Of a stretch of DNA of 39,431 nucleotides, positions 28,140 to 35,781 are shown one piece after another. Both the position numbers and the translations under genes were made by a program. The stretch comes from Neptuniibacter sp. UBA6509 (lineage in GTDB: Bacteria; Pseudomonadota; Gammaproteobacteria; Pseudomonadales; Balneatricaceae), in assembly GCA_002435145.1 (NCBI GenBank), contig DJLT01000110.1, positions 1 through 39,431 on the forward strand. Direction: 5' to 3'. How positions within the stretch are numbered: the stretch's first letter is position 1; every line of letters starts with the position of its first letter. The notes beneath the pieces were generated by a model. That model saw only the letters and a list, made by a program, of their open reading frames with translations. It was not told the DNA's origin and did no database searches.

Positions 28140-28748
28140 ATGATTACCGTTTTACTCTCTATGTCTATTTTTGCACTTATTGGGGCGATTACACCGGGAC
28201 CTGTCAATATAATTGCCACAAGCTCCGGAGCTACTTTTGGTTTTGTGCGCACCCTGCCCCATATCCTAGGGGCAACGATATCCTATACGCTGATCGTATT
28301 TATTGTTGGCGCAGGTTTAGCTCAATTACTCTCTAACACACCGCAAGTCACAGAAATACTCAAATATTTAGGCAGTGGTTTTCTGCTTTATATGGCCTAT
28401 AAGATTGCGTCGGCACGCAGTGATAACAATGAGATCGCTGAGGATTCAACACCTCCTATATTTATTCACGGCGCGTTATGCCAAGGCCTCAACCCTAAAG
28501 CATGGCTAGTCTCCATGTCTGGTGTAAGCGTGTTTGTTATGGCTCAGCCAGAAACGACTACCAGTTTTTACCTGCTCGCCTATACGTTTATCTCTTTTGT
28601 ATCATGCTTTGTAGGTATCAGTGTATGGGCTGTTATTGGGCACCTCATTAAAGGATTATTAGCACAACCCCGTCGACAAATATTGTTTAACCGAGTGATG
28701 GGATTCCTGCTCAGCCTAACGGTATTATCTATTTTATTTGAGGTGTAA
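28140..28748 (+). CDS. LysE/RhtB family amino-acid exporter
   Basis: A 202-residue integral membrane protein with about six hydrophobic segments. The family signature PGPVNIIATSSGATFGF lies near residues 19-35. A conserved GLNPKAWL follows in the middle, after the cytoplasmic loop of about 85-105 residues. The family exports amino acids or related small molecules with the proton gradient; the substrate cannot be read from sequence. AGG lies 7 bases before the ATG. The AraC-type regulator gene begins 112 bases downstream on the same strand and may control it. Confidence 0.88.
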   Translation: MITVLLSMSIFALIGAITPGPVNIIATSSGATFGFVRTLPHILGATISYTLIVFIVGAGLAQLLSNTPQVTEILKYLGSGFLLYMAYKIASARSDNNEIAEDSTPPIFIHGALCQGLNPKAWLVSMSGVSVFVMAQPETTTSFYLLAYTFISFVSCFVGISVWAVIGHLIKGLLAQPRRQILFNRVMGFLLSLTVLSILFEV

Positions 28749-28860
28749 ACTGAGAACACAGATTGATATGATTATTGTTAACAAAGAGCAATATCAGTCT
28801 ACGATTTATAGGCTGCTACTGGCAAATTTCTAATCAGGCATTTCAATAAGGGGAAGGATT

Positions 28861-29682
28861 GTGGTTCAAGATAAATCCTTATTTTTCACTCGAAGTGAAA
28901 GCCTGCCTTTTATTGAAATGCGTTCGGCCAGCCGTTCCACAGCCTGCTTTCATACCCATTCGCACGACGAATTTACCTTTGGTGTTATCGATACCGGTAG
29001 TGGCAATTATCATAACCTGAATCAGCGCAACCACATTACACGTGGTACAACCGTTACAATTAATCCCGGAGACGCCCACTCATGTAACCCCAATGCTGGT
29101 GAGTGGTCGTACCGTATGTTGTTTGTTGATACCGCATGGATAGCTCAACTACAGCACGAGTTATTTAACTGTGCTGGAATGGACTATATCCCCTTCCCTG
29201 CTTTATACGATACCAGCAGTCCCAGCTTCCGCCAGTTTGACCAGCTTTTTGAACTACTAGTGCAACCCAATGACCGTCTAGCTGCTGAAACGATATTAAT
29301 TGATTTTTTACGCAGCCATTTTGCTAAAGGTTTTAAGCTCGCAGGCGAGCATCAGGCACGCGATAACTTCCACATCCGTCGGGTCCAAGAACTGATAATG
29401 GACCAACTCGACTGCAATTGGTCTCTGGATGAATTCAGCGAGGAAACCGGACTCAGCCGCTACCACCTGATCCGTAGTTTCAAAGAACACTACGGTCAAT
29501 CTCCCCATGCTTATCAGCTTGACCAACGTATCAAAAAAGCCAAAACATTATTACAGCAAGGAGAAAGTTTATCCGATACCGCACTCCAACTGGGCTTTTC
29601 CGACCAAAGCCACTTTCAGCGTAATTTCAAAAAACGTGTCGCGGTCACCCCGAAGCAGTATCAATCTTTCTTTAAGCGTTAA
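28861..29682 (+). CDS. AraC-family transcriptional regulator
   Basis: A 273-residue regulator. The N-terminal cupin-like ligand domain (about 15-120) contains FHTHSHDEFTFGVI and INPGDAHSCNP. The C-terminal region (about 170-273) has two helix-turn-helix motifs: WSLDEFSEETGLSRYHLIRSF and LSDTALQLGFSDQSHFQRNFK, with the family's VTPKQY end. The start is GTG 28861 with GGAAGG just upstream. Sitting behind a LysE-type exporter gene, it likely senses an exported amino acid or analogue, a common pairing; ligand and operator are unknown. Confidence 0.92.
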   Translation: MVQDKSLFFTRSESLPFIEMRSASRSTACFHTHSHDEFTFGVIDTGSGNYHNLNQRNHITRGTTVTINPGDAHSCNPNAGEWSYRMLFVDTAWIAQLQHELFNCAGMDYIPFPALYDTSSPSFRQFDQLFELLVQPNDRLAAETILIDFLRSHFAKGFKLAGEHQARDNFHIRRVQELIMDQLDCNWSLDEFSEETGLSRYHLIRSFKEHYGQSPHAYQLDQRIKKAKTLLQQGESLSDTALQLGFSDQSHFQRNFKKRVAVTPKQYQSFFKR

Positions 29683-29734
29683 CTCACTATCACAGTGGCT
29701 GTCACAGTCACTCAGCCATAAATCTAAGGAATGG

Positions 29735-30001
29735 ATGCAAATGCAAAAAGAGGAAGGACCTATTCAAGCTAGGCTGATGGGATTTTTAGCAGCGATGTTC
29801 TTCGCTGTACCTACAACAATTATTATCTGGCTAGGAGTAAATAAAGAGCTAGCGCTATGGGGAGCCCCTAATGCGTTTATCGGTAGCAGTAGCTTTTGGC
29901 TAATTATGAGCGCCTTTGCGGCTGTAGCTATGATATTTCCACACCTTTTCCCTGCGATGCTAGGAAAGGCATGGAAGTTTATTATTCACTGGTTGGGGTA
30001 G
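29735..30001 (+). CDS. small protein with two transmembrane helices, unknown function
   Basis: An 88-residue protein with helices at about 14-36 and 52-78 joined by a short loop, a basic N-terminus and a C-terminal GKAWKFIIHWLG. I do not recognise a family. The frame is open further upstream but overlaps the AraC gene; AAGGA at 29726-29730 places the start at ATG 29735. It begins 52 bases after the AraC stop and may be co-transcribed with it. Confidence 0.65.
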   Translation: MQMQKEEGPIQARLMGFLAAMFFAVPTTIIIWLGVNKELALWGAPNAFIGSSSFWLIMSAFAAVAMIFPHLFPAMLGKAWKFIIHWLG

Positions 30002-30318
30002 AGTATTCACAGCGTGAGGTAGAACTTTCACAGTTTGCTGGTCAATTTAATGTAAACGTATCTATTAATCACAATCAGAGGAACTTCAGATTTAATAAGA
30101 ACGTCTAACTCGTGCGACAACATATTCTCTTTCCCTAGCAAGACACAACAAAAGCAACGAATAACCAGTGTTTAAACTATTTAAGGCCGTTTAAATAGGT
30201 AGCTGACTTTGAAATTATAATCAGCCTTATGATTCACAAAAACAAGGGTAATTCACCCTGATTATTCAATCTTAATGTAAAACCCTGCGCTGGAAATATA
30301 TCCCCTTAACCGATTCCA
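30002..30318. other. intergenic region with a 22-base palindrome, no gene seen
   Basis: About 317 bases between the two-helix protein gene and the convergent hydrolase-OsmC gene. It contains CTATTTAA-GGCCGT-TTAAATAG (30177-30198), an imperfect GCTGA/TCAGC pair at about 30203-30226 and a small AGGGT/ACCCT hairpin (30245-30259). Terminators for both flanking genes are expected here, but none is strong. Confidence 0.45.
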
Positions 30319-31533
30319 TCAAATCAAAACTGTTTTGATATTAATCTCGCCTTCAAGGGTTTTATGTACTGGACAGCGATCCGCAATACCGTGCAAACGC
30401 TTGCGCTGTTCCTCGGTTAGATCGCCTGTCAAAGTAATCTGCCGGATAAACTGATCAACCTTGCCACTGCTTTGTTCACACGTTGTGCAATCCTGTGCAT
30501 GTACTTTGTCATGGCTAACATCTACTTGAACATGCTCTAAAGGGATCTCTTTTTGGCGCGCATACATCCGGATGGTCATTGATGTACAAGCACCTAATCC
30601 AGCTGCAACAAGCTGGTATGGCGTTGGGCCTAAATAACTCCCTCCATAAGAAGCAGGCTCATCGGCAATCAGATGATGTCCCGCAGCACTGAGATCTTGA
30701 GTAAAACTATCTGGATCCGCTTCGCTCACCCGGGTTATCCCTTCCGGCGCATTCATCAACTTAGGTAATAGCGTAACGTCAATATATCGCTGTACCCAAG
30801 CAGAGATGAGCTCCGCAGCATACTCTGCGTCTTCAGCACGAGTAAGAAGATGATCCGCATTATCCAACGTGACAAAACTCTTCGGATGTTTAGCCATTTG
30901 GAACAGTTTAGCCGCATTATCTAGACCCACCGTTTCATCCAAAGGCGCATGCATAACGAGCAATGCTTTTTTCAAATGACTGACACTTTTCTCTAAAGAG
31001 ACTTGCGATATATCTGAGACAAAACTTCGCTTGATGGTAAAAGCACGTCCGCCCAAATTCACTTCCGCTTGCCCATCAGAACAGATCTCACTCACTTGAT
31101 GTCCAAAGTTATGCAGAACATGCTCCGGCTCAGCAGGTGCACCTAATGTAACAACCGCTTTAGCCTCAGGAACCTTTATTGCTGCGGCCAAAATCGCCGC
31201 ACCACCTAACGAATGGCCAATCAACAGTTGCGGCGCTTCATAACGCTCGCGTAAAAAACTAACCGCCTGAAGTAAGTCCTCAACATTTGAGCTGAAGCCT
31301 GTATTAGAGAACTCCCCTCCCGAATGTCCAAGCCCCGTGAAATCAAACCGCAGCACAGCAATCCCTAAAGAAGCTAATCGCTGAGCTATACGCCTTGCCG
31401 CAGGAATATCTTTTGAACAAGTAAAGCAGTGTGCAAACAGTGCATATGCGGCGGGCTTACCGACAGGCATATCCAACCTAGCCGCTAACGTTGAACCATC
31501 ATGACCTTCAAACTCTAAACGCTCAGTTCTCAT
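30319..31533 (-). CDS. bifunctional alpha/beta hydrolase-OsmC fusion protein
   Basis: A 404-residue fusion. Residues 1-255 are an alpha/beta hydrolase with nucleophile elbow GHSLGG (Ser108), acid region APLDETVG (about 218) and catalytic histidine in NADHLL (about 248). Residues 265-404 are an OsmC-like domain with the two reactive cysteines of the Ohr/OsmC fold at about 316 (GACTSMT) and 387 (DRCPVHK). OsmC/Ohr proteins reduce organic hydroperoxides through these thiols. The hydrolase may release an acyl or ester substrate for the redox domain. An extra CTTC motif (about 349-352) lies in the OsmC part. GAGGG is 8 bases before the ATG. A palindrome about 65-80 bases upstream may be its operator. 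Confidence 0.9.
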   Translation of the reverse strand: MRTERLEFEGHDGSTLAARLDMPVGKPAAYALFAHCFTCSKDIPAARRIAQRLASLGIAVLRFDFTGLGHSGGEFSNTGFSSNVEDLLQAVSFLRERYEAPQLLIGHSLGGAAILAAAIKVPEAKAVVTLGAPAEPEHVLHNFGHQVSEICSDGQAEVNLGGRAFTIKRSFVSDISQVSLEKSVSHLKKALLVMHAPLDETVGLDNAAKLFQMAKHPKSFVTLDNADHLLTRAEDAEYAAELISAWVQRYIDVTLLPKLMNAPEGITRVSEADPDSFTQDLSAAGHHLIADEPASYGGSYLGPTPYQLVAAGLGACTSMTIRMYARQKEIPLEHVQVDVSHDKVHAQDCTTCEQSSGKVDQFIRQITLTGDLTEEQRKRLHGIADRCPVHKTLEGEINIKTVLI

Positions 31534-31596
31534 GCTAATACCCTCAATAAACCATGCTATATCTTGGCTTCAGTATCTGTAAGTTACCTCACAAAG

Positions 31597-31612
31597 GCTA
31601 TTTAGAAATAGC
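31597..31612. promoter_or_regulatory. palindromic operator candidate upstream of the hydrolase-OsmC gene
   Basis: GCTATTT-AG-AAATAGC is a perfect 7-2-7 inverted repeat, 64 bases upstream of the start codon. The A/T-rich symmetrical form resembles MarR-type operators such as those used by thiol-based peroxide sensors. No regulator gene is adjacent. Confidence 0.4.
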
Positions 31613-31661
31613 TATAGTGAAAATAGGCAGAATTTATGGCAAGTAAAAAAGATGTGGCAAT

Positions 31662-31692
31662 AAAAAAGGGGAAGCCGTTCCGGCTTGCCCTT
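31662..31692 (-). terminator. Rho-independent terminator of a short Fur-controlled transcript
   Basis: On the minus strand AAGGGCAAGCCG, loop GAA and CGGCTTCCCC, with one internal mismatch, are followed by six T residues (31667-31662). No long minus-strand gene lies immediately upstream. The terminator therefore implies a short transcript from the promoter at about 31911-31939. Confidence 0.75.
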
Positions 31693-31778
31693 CAAAATGA
31701 CCAGAATAGAGCTGTGAAAAGCGATTACCAAACTAAAGTGGATGTTCTTCTACCCTTTACTAGATGTCTAGCCCATGA

Positions 31779-31877
31779 CTAGCCCGAAATTGGAAGCAGC
31801 ATAAGCGAGAGAAAAACTGAACTAAACACTACGATAAGCGGAAACTCTAAGTCCGACTTTTTAATTCGAATATTCAT
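31779..31877 (-). CDS. candidate 32-residue membrane peptide, iron-regulated
   Basis: A 33-codon frame, ATG 31877 to TAG 31779, with GGA 5 bases before the ATG. The product has a charged N-terminus (MNIRIKKSDLE) followed by one hydrophobic segment (about 12-30) and would be a single-pass membrane peptide. It lies downstream of a promoter overlapping a Fur-box palindrome and upstream of a clear terminator. I do not recognise a family. The transcript could instead, or also, act as a small RNA. A frame of this length could be fortuitous, but the composition is strongly that of a membrane peptide. Confidence 0.45.
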   Translation of the reverse strand: MNIRIKKSDLEFPLIVVFSSVFLSLMLLPISG

Positions 31878-31890
31878 AATATTCCAGTCC

Positions 31891-31939
31891 GTTAGTTAAT
31901 AATGAGAACCATTATTAACTAACAAAAACCAAATGTAAA
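31891..31939 (-). promoter_or_regulatory. minus-strand promoter overlapping a perfect palindrome with Fur box
   Basis: GTTAGTTAATAATG (31891-31904) and CATTATTAACTAAC (31910-31923) are exact inverted repeats around 5 bases. The central 19 bases (31898-31916) match the Fur consensus at 15 of 19 positions. On the minus strand TTTACA (31939-31934), a 17-base spacer and AATAAT (31916-31911) form a good sigma70-type promoter. Start of transcription would be near 31904, inside the palindrome, as expected for Fur repression. Confidence 0.65.
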
Positions 31940-32070
31940 TAGATCTCATTTACTTTTACCGCAATTACTAGATAACAATTTTATTAACGAATAATTAACG
32001 TATAATTTCACGCCTGCACTACAGCGATTTAGAAAGCTATTCGCTACACGATCTACCGAAAGGATATACC
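31940..32070 (+). promoter_or_regulatory. leader and promoter region of the aldolase-dehydratase operon
   Basis: TATAAT at 32001-32006, preceded by CG, is a perfect -10 hexamer 65 bases before the aldolase ATG. The -35 region is poor (ATTTTA at 17 bases), suggesting an activator. The Fur palindrome lies about 80 bases upstream of this -10, too far to block it directly. Confidence 0.4.
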
Positions 32071-32838
32071 ATGTTTGATTTACCGCTATTAGACCTTAAA
32101 GATAAGGTTTCTCCAGATGAATGGAAAATTCGCTTAGATCTTGCCGCCTGTTATCGCTTAGTTGAAGATCTAGGCTGGGGAGACTTAATCTATACTCATA
32201 TTTCAGCCAAAGTGCCGGGTACAGATCATTATCTTGTTAATGCATTTGGTTTAAGTTTTGATGAAGTTACAGCTTCAAATCTAGTTAAAGTAGATCTCGA
32301 GGGTAATATTCTTGACGATACTCCTTTTGATATAAACCCAGCTGGTTTTACTATTCACAGCGCTGTACATGAAGCCCGAGATGATGCTCACTGCGTTGTT
32401 CATCTACACACCAACGCAACCATTGCGGTATCAACACTTAAAGAAGGTCTTCTGCCTTTATCTCAGTACTCATGCTTCTCCCTTTCCTCTTTAGGCCATC
32501 ATGGTTATGAAGGTTTAGCAGTCAATAGCGAAGAGAAAAAGCGCTTACAAAAAGATATGGGAATAAATAACCACCTCCTACTTCCTAATCACGGAGCCCT
32601 CACTGTTGGTCCAAGCGTCGGCGATGCATTTATGCGTATGTACGACCTACAACGGGCATGTGAAATACAGTTATTGATCCAAGCTACAGGTGCAGAAGCG
32701 ATACCTGTGGCACCTGAAATTGTTGCAGGCATTAAAAAACAAGCCAATGTGGTCCACTCAGGCTCTACAGGTGGACAAAAGTCTTGGCCTGCAATGTTAC
32801 GTAAAGCATATCGTCTTGACCCTGGTTTCGCATCTTAA
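32071..32838 (+). CDS. class II aldolase/adducin family protein
   Basis: A 255-residue protein of the class II aldolase/adducin fold. Zinc-ligand histidines are visible in VVHLHTNAT (about 109-117) and LPNHGAL (about 171-177). The N-terminal GWGDLIYTHISAKVPG matches the phosphate or substrate loop of the family. Relatives include L-fuculose- and L-ribulose-phosphate enzymes and non-phosphorylated keto-acid aldolases. AGGA is 6 bases before the ATG. The next gene, an enolase-superfamily dehydratase, starts 48 bases on, so this enzyme could cleave the 2-keto-3-deoxy sugar acid that the dehydratase makes. Exact substrate unknown. Confidence 0.85.
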   Translation: MFDLPLLDLKDKVSPDEWKIRLDLAACYRLVEDLGWGDLIYTHISAKVPGTDHYLVNAFGLSFDEVTASNLVKVDLEGNILDDTPFDINPAGFTIHSAVHEARDDAHCVVHLHTNATIAVSTLKEGLLPLSQYSCFSLSSLGHHGYEGLAVNSEEKKRLQKDMGINNHLLLPNHGALTVGPSVGDAFMRMYDLQRACEIQLLIQATGAEAIPVAPEIVAGIKKQANVVHSGSTGGQKSWPAMLRKAYRLDPGFAS

Positions 32839-32886
32839 AGTACTGACATTCCACCAGCTCAAGTATTAGTTATTAAAGGTTAGAAA

Positions 32887-34062
32887 ATGAAGATTAATCG
32901 CGTAGAAATTTTTGATATTCACTGTCCAGACCGCCCAGCGTGGAACCCTATCTTTGTTCGTGTACATACGGATGAAGGTATCAGCGGCGTAGGTGAAGCA
33001 GGCCTAGCTTATGATTTAGGTCACAGCGCAGCTGCACATATGATTAAAGAGTTTGCAGAAGAGATGTTGCTCGGGCGCGATCCGTTTCAAACAGAAGATC
33101 TTTGGAGCCTAATGCTACGTGGTAGTTTTTGGGGCTTAGGTGGCGGCCCGATTATCTATTCCGCAATGAGCGCAATTGACACGGCCCTTTGGGATATCAA
33201 AGGCAAAGCGTTAGGCATGCCGGTTTACCAACTTCTAGGCGGCAAAGTTAACGATAAGCTGCGCACTTATGCTAGCCAACTTCAATTTGACTGGGATGAT
33301 GAATTCAAAGCACTCACAGACCCAGAAGACTATGCCCGCGCAGCGGAGAAGGCTTTAGCTGAAGGTTACGATGCAGTTAAAGTTGACCCCATCATGTATG
33401 ACGCAAACGGTGAAACCTTCTTCGATCGCACTAAACTTTTCAATAACAAAGATATGAAAATGTTCCGTGATCGCTTGATGGCGATTAGAGATGTCATGGG
33501 AGAAGATGGTGACATTATCTTTGAATGCCATAGTTTGCCGGGTGCCTCAACAGCGATTCAGTTAGGTGAGATTGTAGAAGAAGCACGCTGCATGTACTTC
33601 GAGGAGCCTGTTAATTATCTAAATTCGGAACTGCACAAACGTGTAGCTGATAAAGTAAATGTGCCTATTGCCGGTGGTGAAAGACTCTATAACCGCTGGG
33701 GTGTACGTCCATACCTTGAAGACCAAAGCCTTGATGTACTTCAGCCTGATATAGGTCTATGTGGCGGATTTACTGAAACCAAGAAAGTATGTGATTACGC
33801 GGATGTTTATGATGTTCGTATCCAGGCACATGTCTGCGGCGGCCCTGTAGCAACAGCTGCATCACTTCATTTAGAAACAGCTATTCCTAACTTCCTTATC
33901 CATGAACATCACACATATGCGATTAAGAAGTGGAACCGTGAGTTATGTATACAAGATCCACAACCGGTAGATGGATTCTTCCAAGTTTCTGAAGCGCCGG
34001 GTATTGGTATAGAGCTAAACGATGAAATCGTCATGCGCTCACCAAGAATTGAAGTTAAGTAA
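32887..34062 (+). CDS. mandelate racemase/enolase superfamily sugar-acid dehydratase
   Basis: A 391-residue enzyme. The N-terminal capping domain (about 1-125) ends in SAIDTALWDIKGKALGMPVYQLLGG. The TIM-barrel domain follows, with a catalytic lysine region YDAVKVDP (about 162-169). Mg ligands appear as Glu in IFECHS, Glu in YFEEPV and Glu in AGGERLYNR, and an acid/base histidine in IQAHVCGG. This looks like the galactonate-dehydratase-like branch of the mandelate racemase subgroup, acting on an aldonic acid. It is co-transcribed with the class II aldolase and ends at a shared terminator facing the lactonase gene. Substrate is not determined; a six-carbon or deoxy sugar acid is plausible. Confidence 0.87.
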   Translation: MKINRVEIFDIHCPDRPAWNPIFVRVHTDEGISGVGEAGLAYDLGHSAAAHMIKEFAEEMLLGRDPFQTEDLWSLMLRGSFWGLGGGPIIYSAMSAIDTALWDIKGKALGMPVYQLLGGKVNDKLRTYASQLQFDWDDEFKALTDPEDYARAAEKALAEGYDAVKVDPIMYDANGETFFDRTKLFNNKDMKMFRDRLMAIRDVMGEDGDIIFECHSLPGASTAIQLGEIVEEARCMYFEEPVNYLNSELHKRVADKVNVPIAGGERLYNRWGVRPYLEDQSLDVLQPDIGLCGGFTETKKVCDYADVYDVRIQAHVCGGPVATAASLHLETAIPNFLIHEHHTYAIKKWNRELCIQDPQPVDGFFQVSEAPGIGIELNDEIVMRSPRIEVK

Positions 34063-34083
34063 AAGCATATTATAAACAGAATC

Positions 34084-34118
34084 AAAAAAGGCTCAGAGGT
34101 TACCCTCCGAGCCTTTTT
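34084..34118. terminator. bidirectional terminator between dehydratase and amidohydrolase genes
   Basis: AAAAAGGCTC at 34085-34094 pairs perfectly with GAGCCTTTTT at 34109-34118, extended inward by GAGG/CCTC. T-runs follow in both directions. It separates the two convergent halves of the sugar-acid gene set. Confidence 0.88.
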
Positions 34119-34142
34119 CTTTTCAATACGAGCTAATTCAAT

Positions 34143-34988
34143 CTAATCAAATTGGTAGATACGTTTAGCGTTTTCATACACCAACATATCTTTTTCAAAA
34201 CCTTTCCATTTCATCTCTTCAAGATAACGCTGCCATAGCTCGGCATAACTACATGAGAGTTCAGAAACGGGGAAATTACTCGCCAACATCACCCTCGCCA
34301 AACCAAACTGACGGATAGCAAAGCTAATCATCGGCTTAATCGAGAGCGTATCCCAATCAGGGTTAAACATCTCCCAACCTGAACATTTAATAAAACATTC
34401 CGGATGATGCGCTAAACGCATAATTGAATTCATCCAATTTTCAGACAGTTTGTCCGGAGAGCCTGTATGATTAATCACAACTTTGAGCTGAGGTAGTCCA
34501 GCCATTATGCTACTGAGAGCATCCACAGCTAGGGGATCAGATAAAGGTAATTGAGCCTCAAATAACAGCCCCTTATCCGCAAGCATAGATAAGTTCTGTT
34601 TAACTATCCTATTACTTAGTAAGTTGGCTGCATTTTGATCCAAAATGAAACGTATACCCACCAGCGAACCAAACTTAGACAACTCCTCTAACTGCTCAGA
34701 GAAAGTTTCCGCTTCAATATTTCCATAGGCAATGCTCTTGAAAGGCAATTGGCAGTGTTCTTCTAACCACGCTAGTTCACGCCAAGGTTCATCATTATCA
34801 AACCCAGCCTCAATATGAACAAATCCTTCCAATGCGGCGGGCGGATTTAGTTTAAGATCACCCTCGATATAATCCCGGTGAATAGTCGCTTTATTAGGCC
34901 AGTTAGGTTCATTACCCTCTTGTAACCAAGTGTATTGACCTTCTTTCAAATTAAATAAGTGTATATGTGGATCAATCACTCGACTCAT
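34143..34988 (-). CDS. amidohydrolase-family TIM-barrel protein, probable sugar lactonase (COG3618 type)
   Basis: A 281-residue metal-dependent hydrolase of the amidohydrolase 2 group that includes L-fuconolactonase and L-rhamnonolactonase. Visible features are the N-terminal HxH motif in VIDPHIHLF, a barrel histidine in VVINHTGSPD (about 172-181), KCSGWEMF, and the strand-8 segment MLASNFPVS. The usual strand-8 Asp is Asn in this branch. It lies 31 bases behind the SDR gene on the same transcript. With the SDR, dehydratase and aldolase it fits an oxidative sugar pathway as the lactone-opening step. Start ATG 34988 or TTG 34994; GGA spacing fits either moderately. Confidence 0.82.
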   Translation of the reverse strand: MSRVIDPHIHLFNLKEGQYTWLQEGNEPNWPNKATIHRDYIEGDLKLNPPAALEGFVHIEAGFDNDEPWRELAWLEEHCQLPFKSIAYGNIEAETFSEQLEELSKFGSLVGIRFILDQNAANLLSNRIVKQNLSMLADKGLLFEAQLPLSDPLAVDALSSIMAGLPQLKVVINHTGSPDKLSENWMNSIMRLAHHPECFIKCSGWEMFNPDWDTLSIKPMISFAIRQFGLARVMLASNFPVSELSCSYAELWQRYLEEMKWKGFEKDMLVYENAKRIYQFD

Positions 34989-35019
34989 GAACAATTATTC
35001 CGCTAGCCCTTTTTAGGAA

Positions 35020-35760
35020 TCATTGTGCAGTATACCCGCCATCAATGACCTGTAAACTTCCTGTTATGAATTTAGCCTGTTCACTCGACAAAAATGCAAT
35101 GAGTGCAGCAACTTCTTCCGGTTGCCCTATCCGACCTAAAGGTTGTAACGCCGCTTCCGCAGCATGAACCTTCCCCCTATCTGCCCCGCTTTTTTCACAA
35201 TATCGATCAATAGCTTGATGATAAAGAGGGGTTTCAATGGTCCCAGGGCAGACTGCATTTGCACGAATACCATACTGGGCATAATCCAACGCGGTCGTCT
35301 TTGCCATAGAAGCCAAAGCTGATTTACTCATGTTATAAGCAAAAGAGTTCGTTTTACCGACAAGAGACTGGTCTGAGCCAACCAAAATAACAGAACCCGA
35401 GCCCTGAGCCCGCATTGTAGGAAGAGCAGCCTTGAGTAAATAAAATGCACCTTTTACATTAATACTCATGAGACGTTCAAAATCTTCATCAGAAGTATTT
35501 TCAATGTTGGCTGAAAGGTGAACACCCGCATTAGAGACAAGTACATCAATTCGCTCGGACATATCTACGACGTATTGAATCGCATTATTCACTTGGTGAG
35601 CATCCGAAACATCACAACGAATAAATTCACTGCGCTCATGTACTAAATCACTTGGATTTAAATCAAGGTTGTATACGTGAAACCCATCAGCTAAAAACTG
35701 TTCAACAACAGCCTTACCGATCCCGACCGAACCACCTGTTATAACGCACACTTTATTCAT
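35020..35760 (-). CDS. short-chain dehydrogenase/reductase (SDR)
   Basis: A 246-residue classical SDR. The Rossmann motif TGGSVGIG lies at residues 8-15, NAG at about 77-79, the catalytic Ser in LVGSDQS and YNMSK (Tyr-x3-Lys) at about 143-147, with PGTIETP after the active site. An Asp after the second strand (YNLDLNP) favours NAD+ over NADP+. The start follows AGGAG at 6 bases and lies 21 bases after the acpS stop, so the gene is an extension of the rnc-acpS operon. It may oxidise a sugar to a lactone, or a keto-deoxy acid intermediate, together with the lactonase, dehydratase and aldolase. Confidence 0.88.
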   Translation of the reverse strand: MNKVCVITGGSVGIGKAVVEQFLADGFHVYNLDLNPSDLVHERSEFIRCDVSDAHQVNNAIQYVVDMSERIDVLVSNAGVHLSANIENTSDEDFERLMSINVKGAFYLLKAALPTMRAQGSGSVILVGSDQSLVGKTNSFAYNMSKSALASMAKTTALDYAQYGIRANAVCPGTIETPLYHQAIDRYCEKSGADRGKVHAAEAALQPLGRIGQPEEVAALIAFLSSEQAKFITGSLQVIDGGYTAQ

Positions 35761-35781
35761 TCACCGCTCCTAAAGCTGAGT

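Noticed and set aside
29896-30108. 70-codon plus-strand frame overlapping the two-helix protein gene
   Set aside because: It overlaps a better-supported membrane protein frame, has no upstream ribosome binding site and a composition unlike a folded or membrane protein.
31891-32070. Fur palindrome as the operator of the aldolase-dehydratase operon
   Set aside because: It lies about 80 bases upstream of the likely -10 (32001-32006) of that operon, but exactly on the -10 of a minus-strand promoter. The minus-strand reading fits Fur repression better, though an effect on both directions is not excluded.
34143-34988. Inactive lactonase because of Asn in the strand-8 SNFP motif
   Set aside because: From memory, a subgroup of this amidohydrolase family normally carries SNFP rather than SDWP, so the Asn is not evidence of inactivation.
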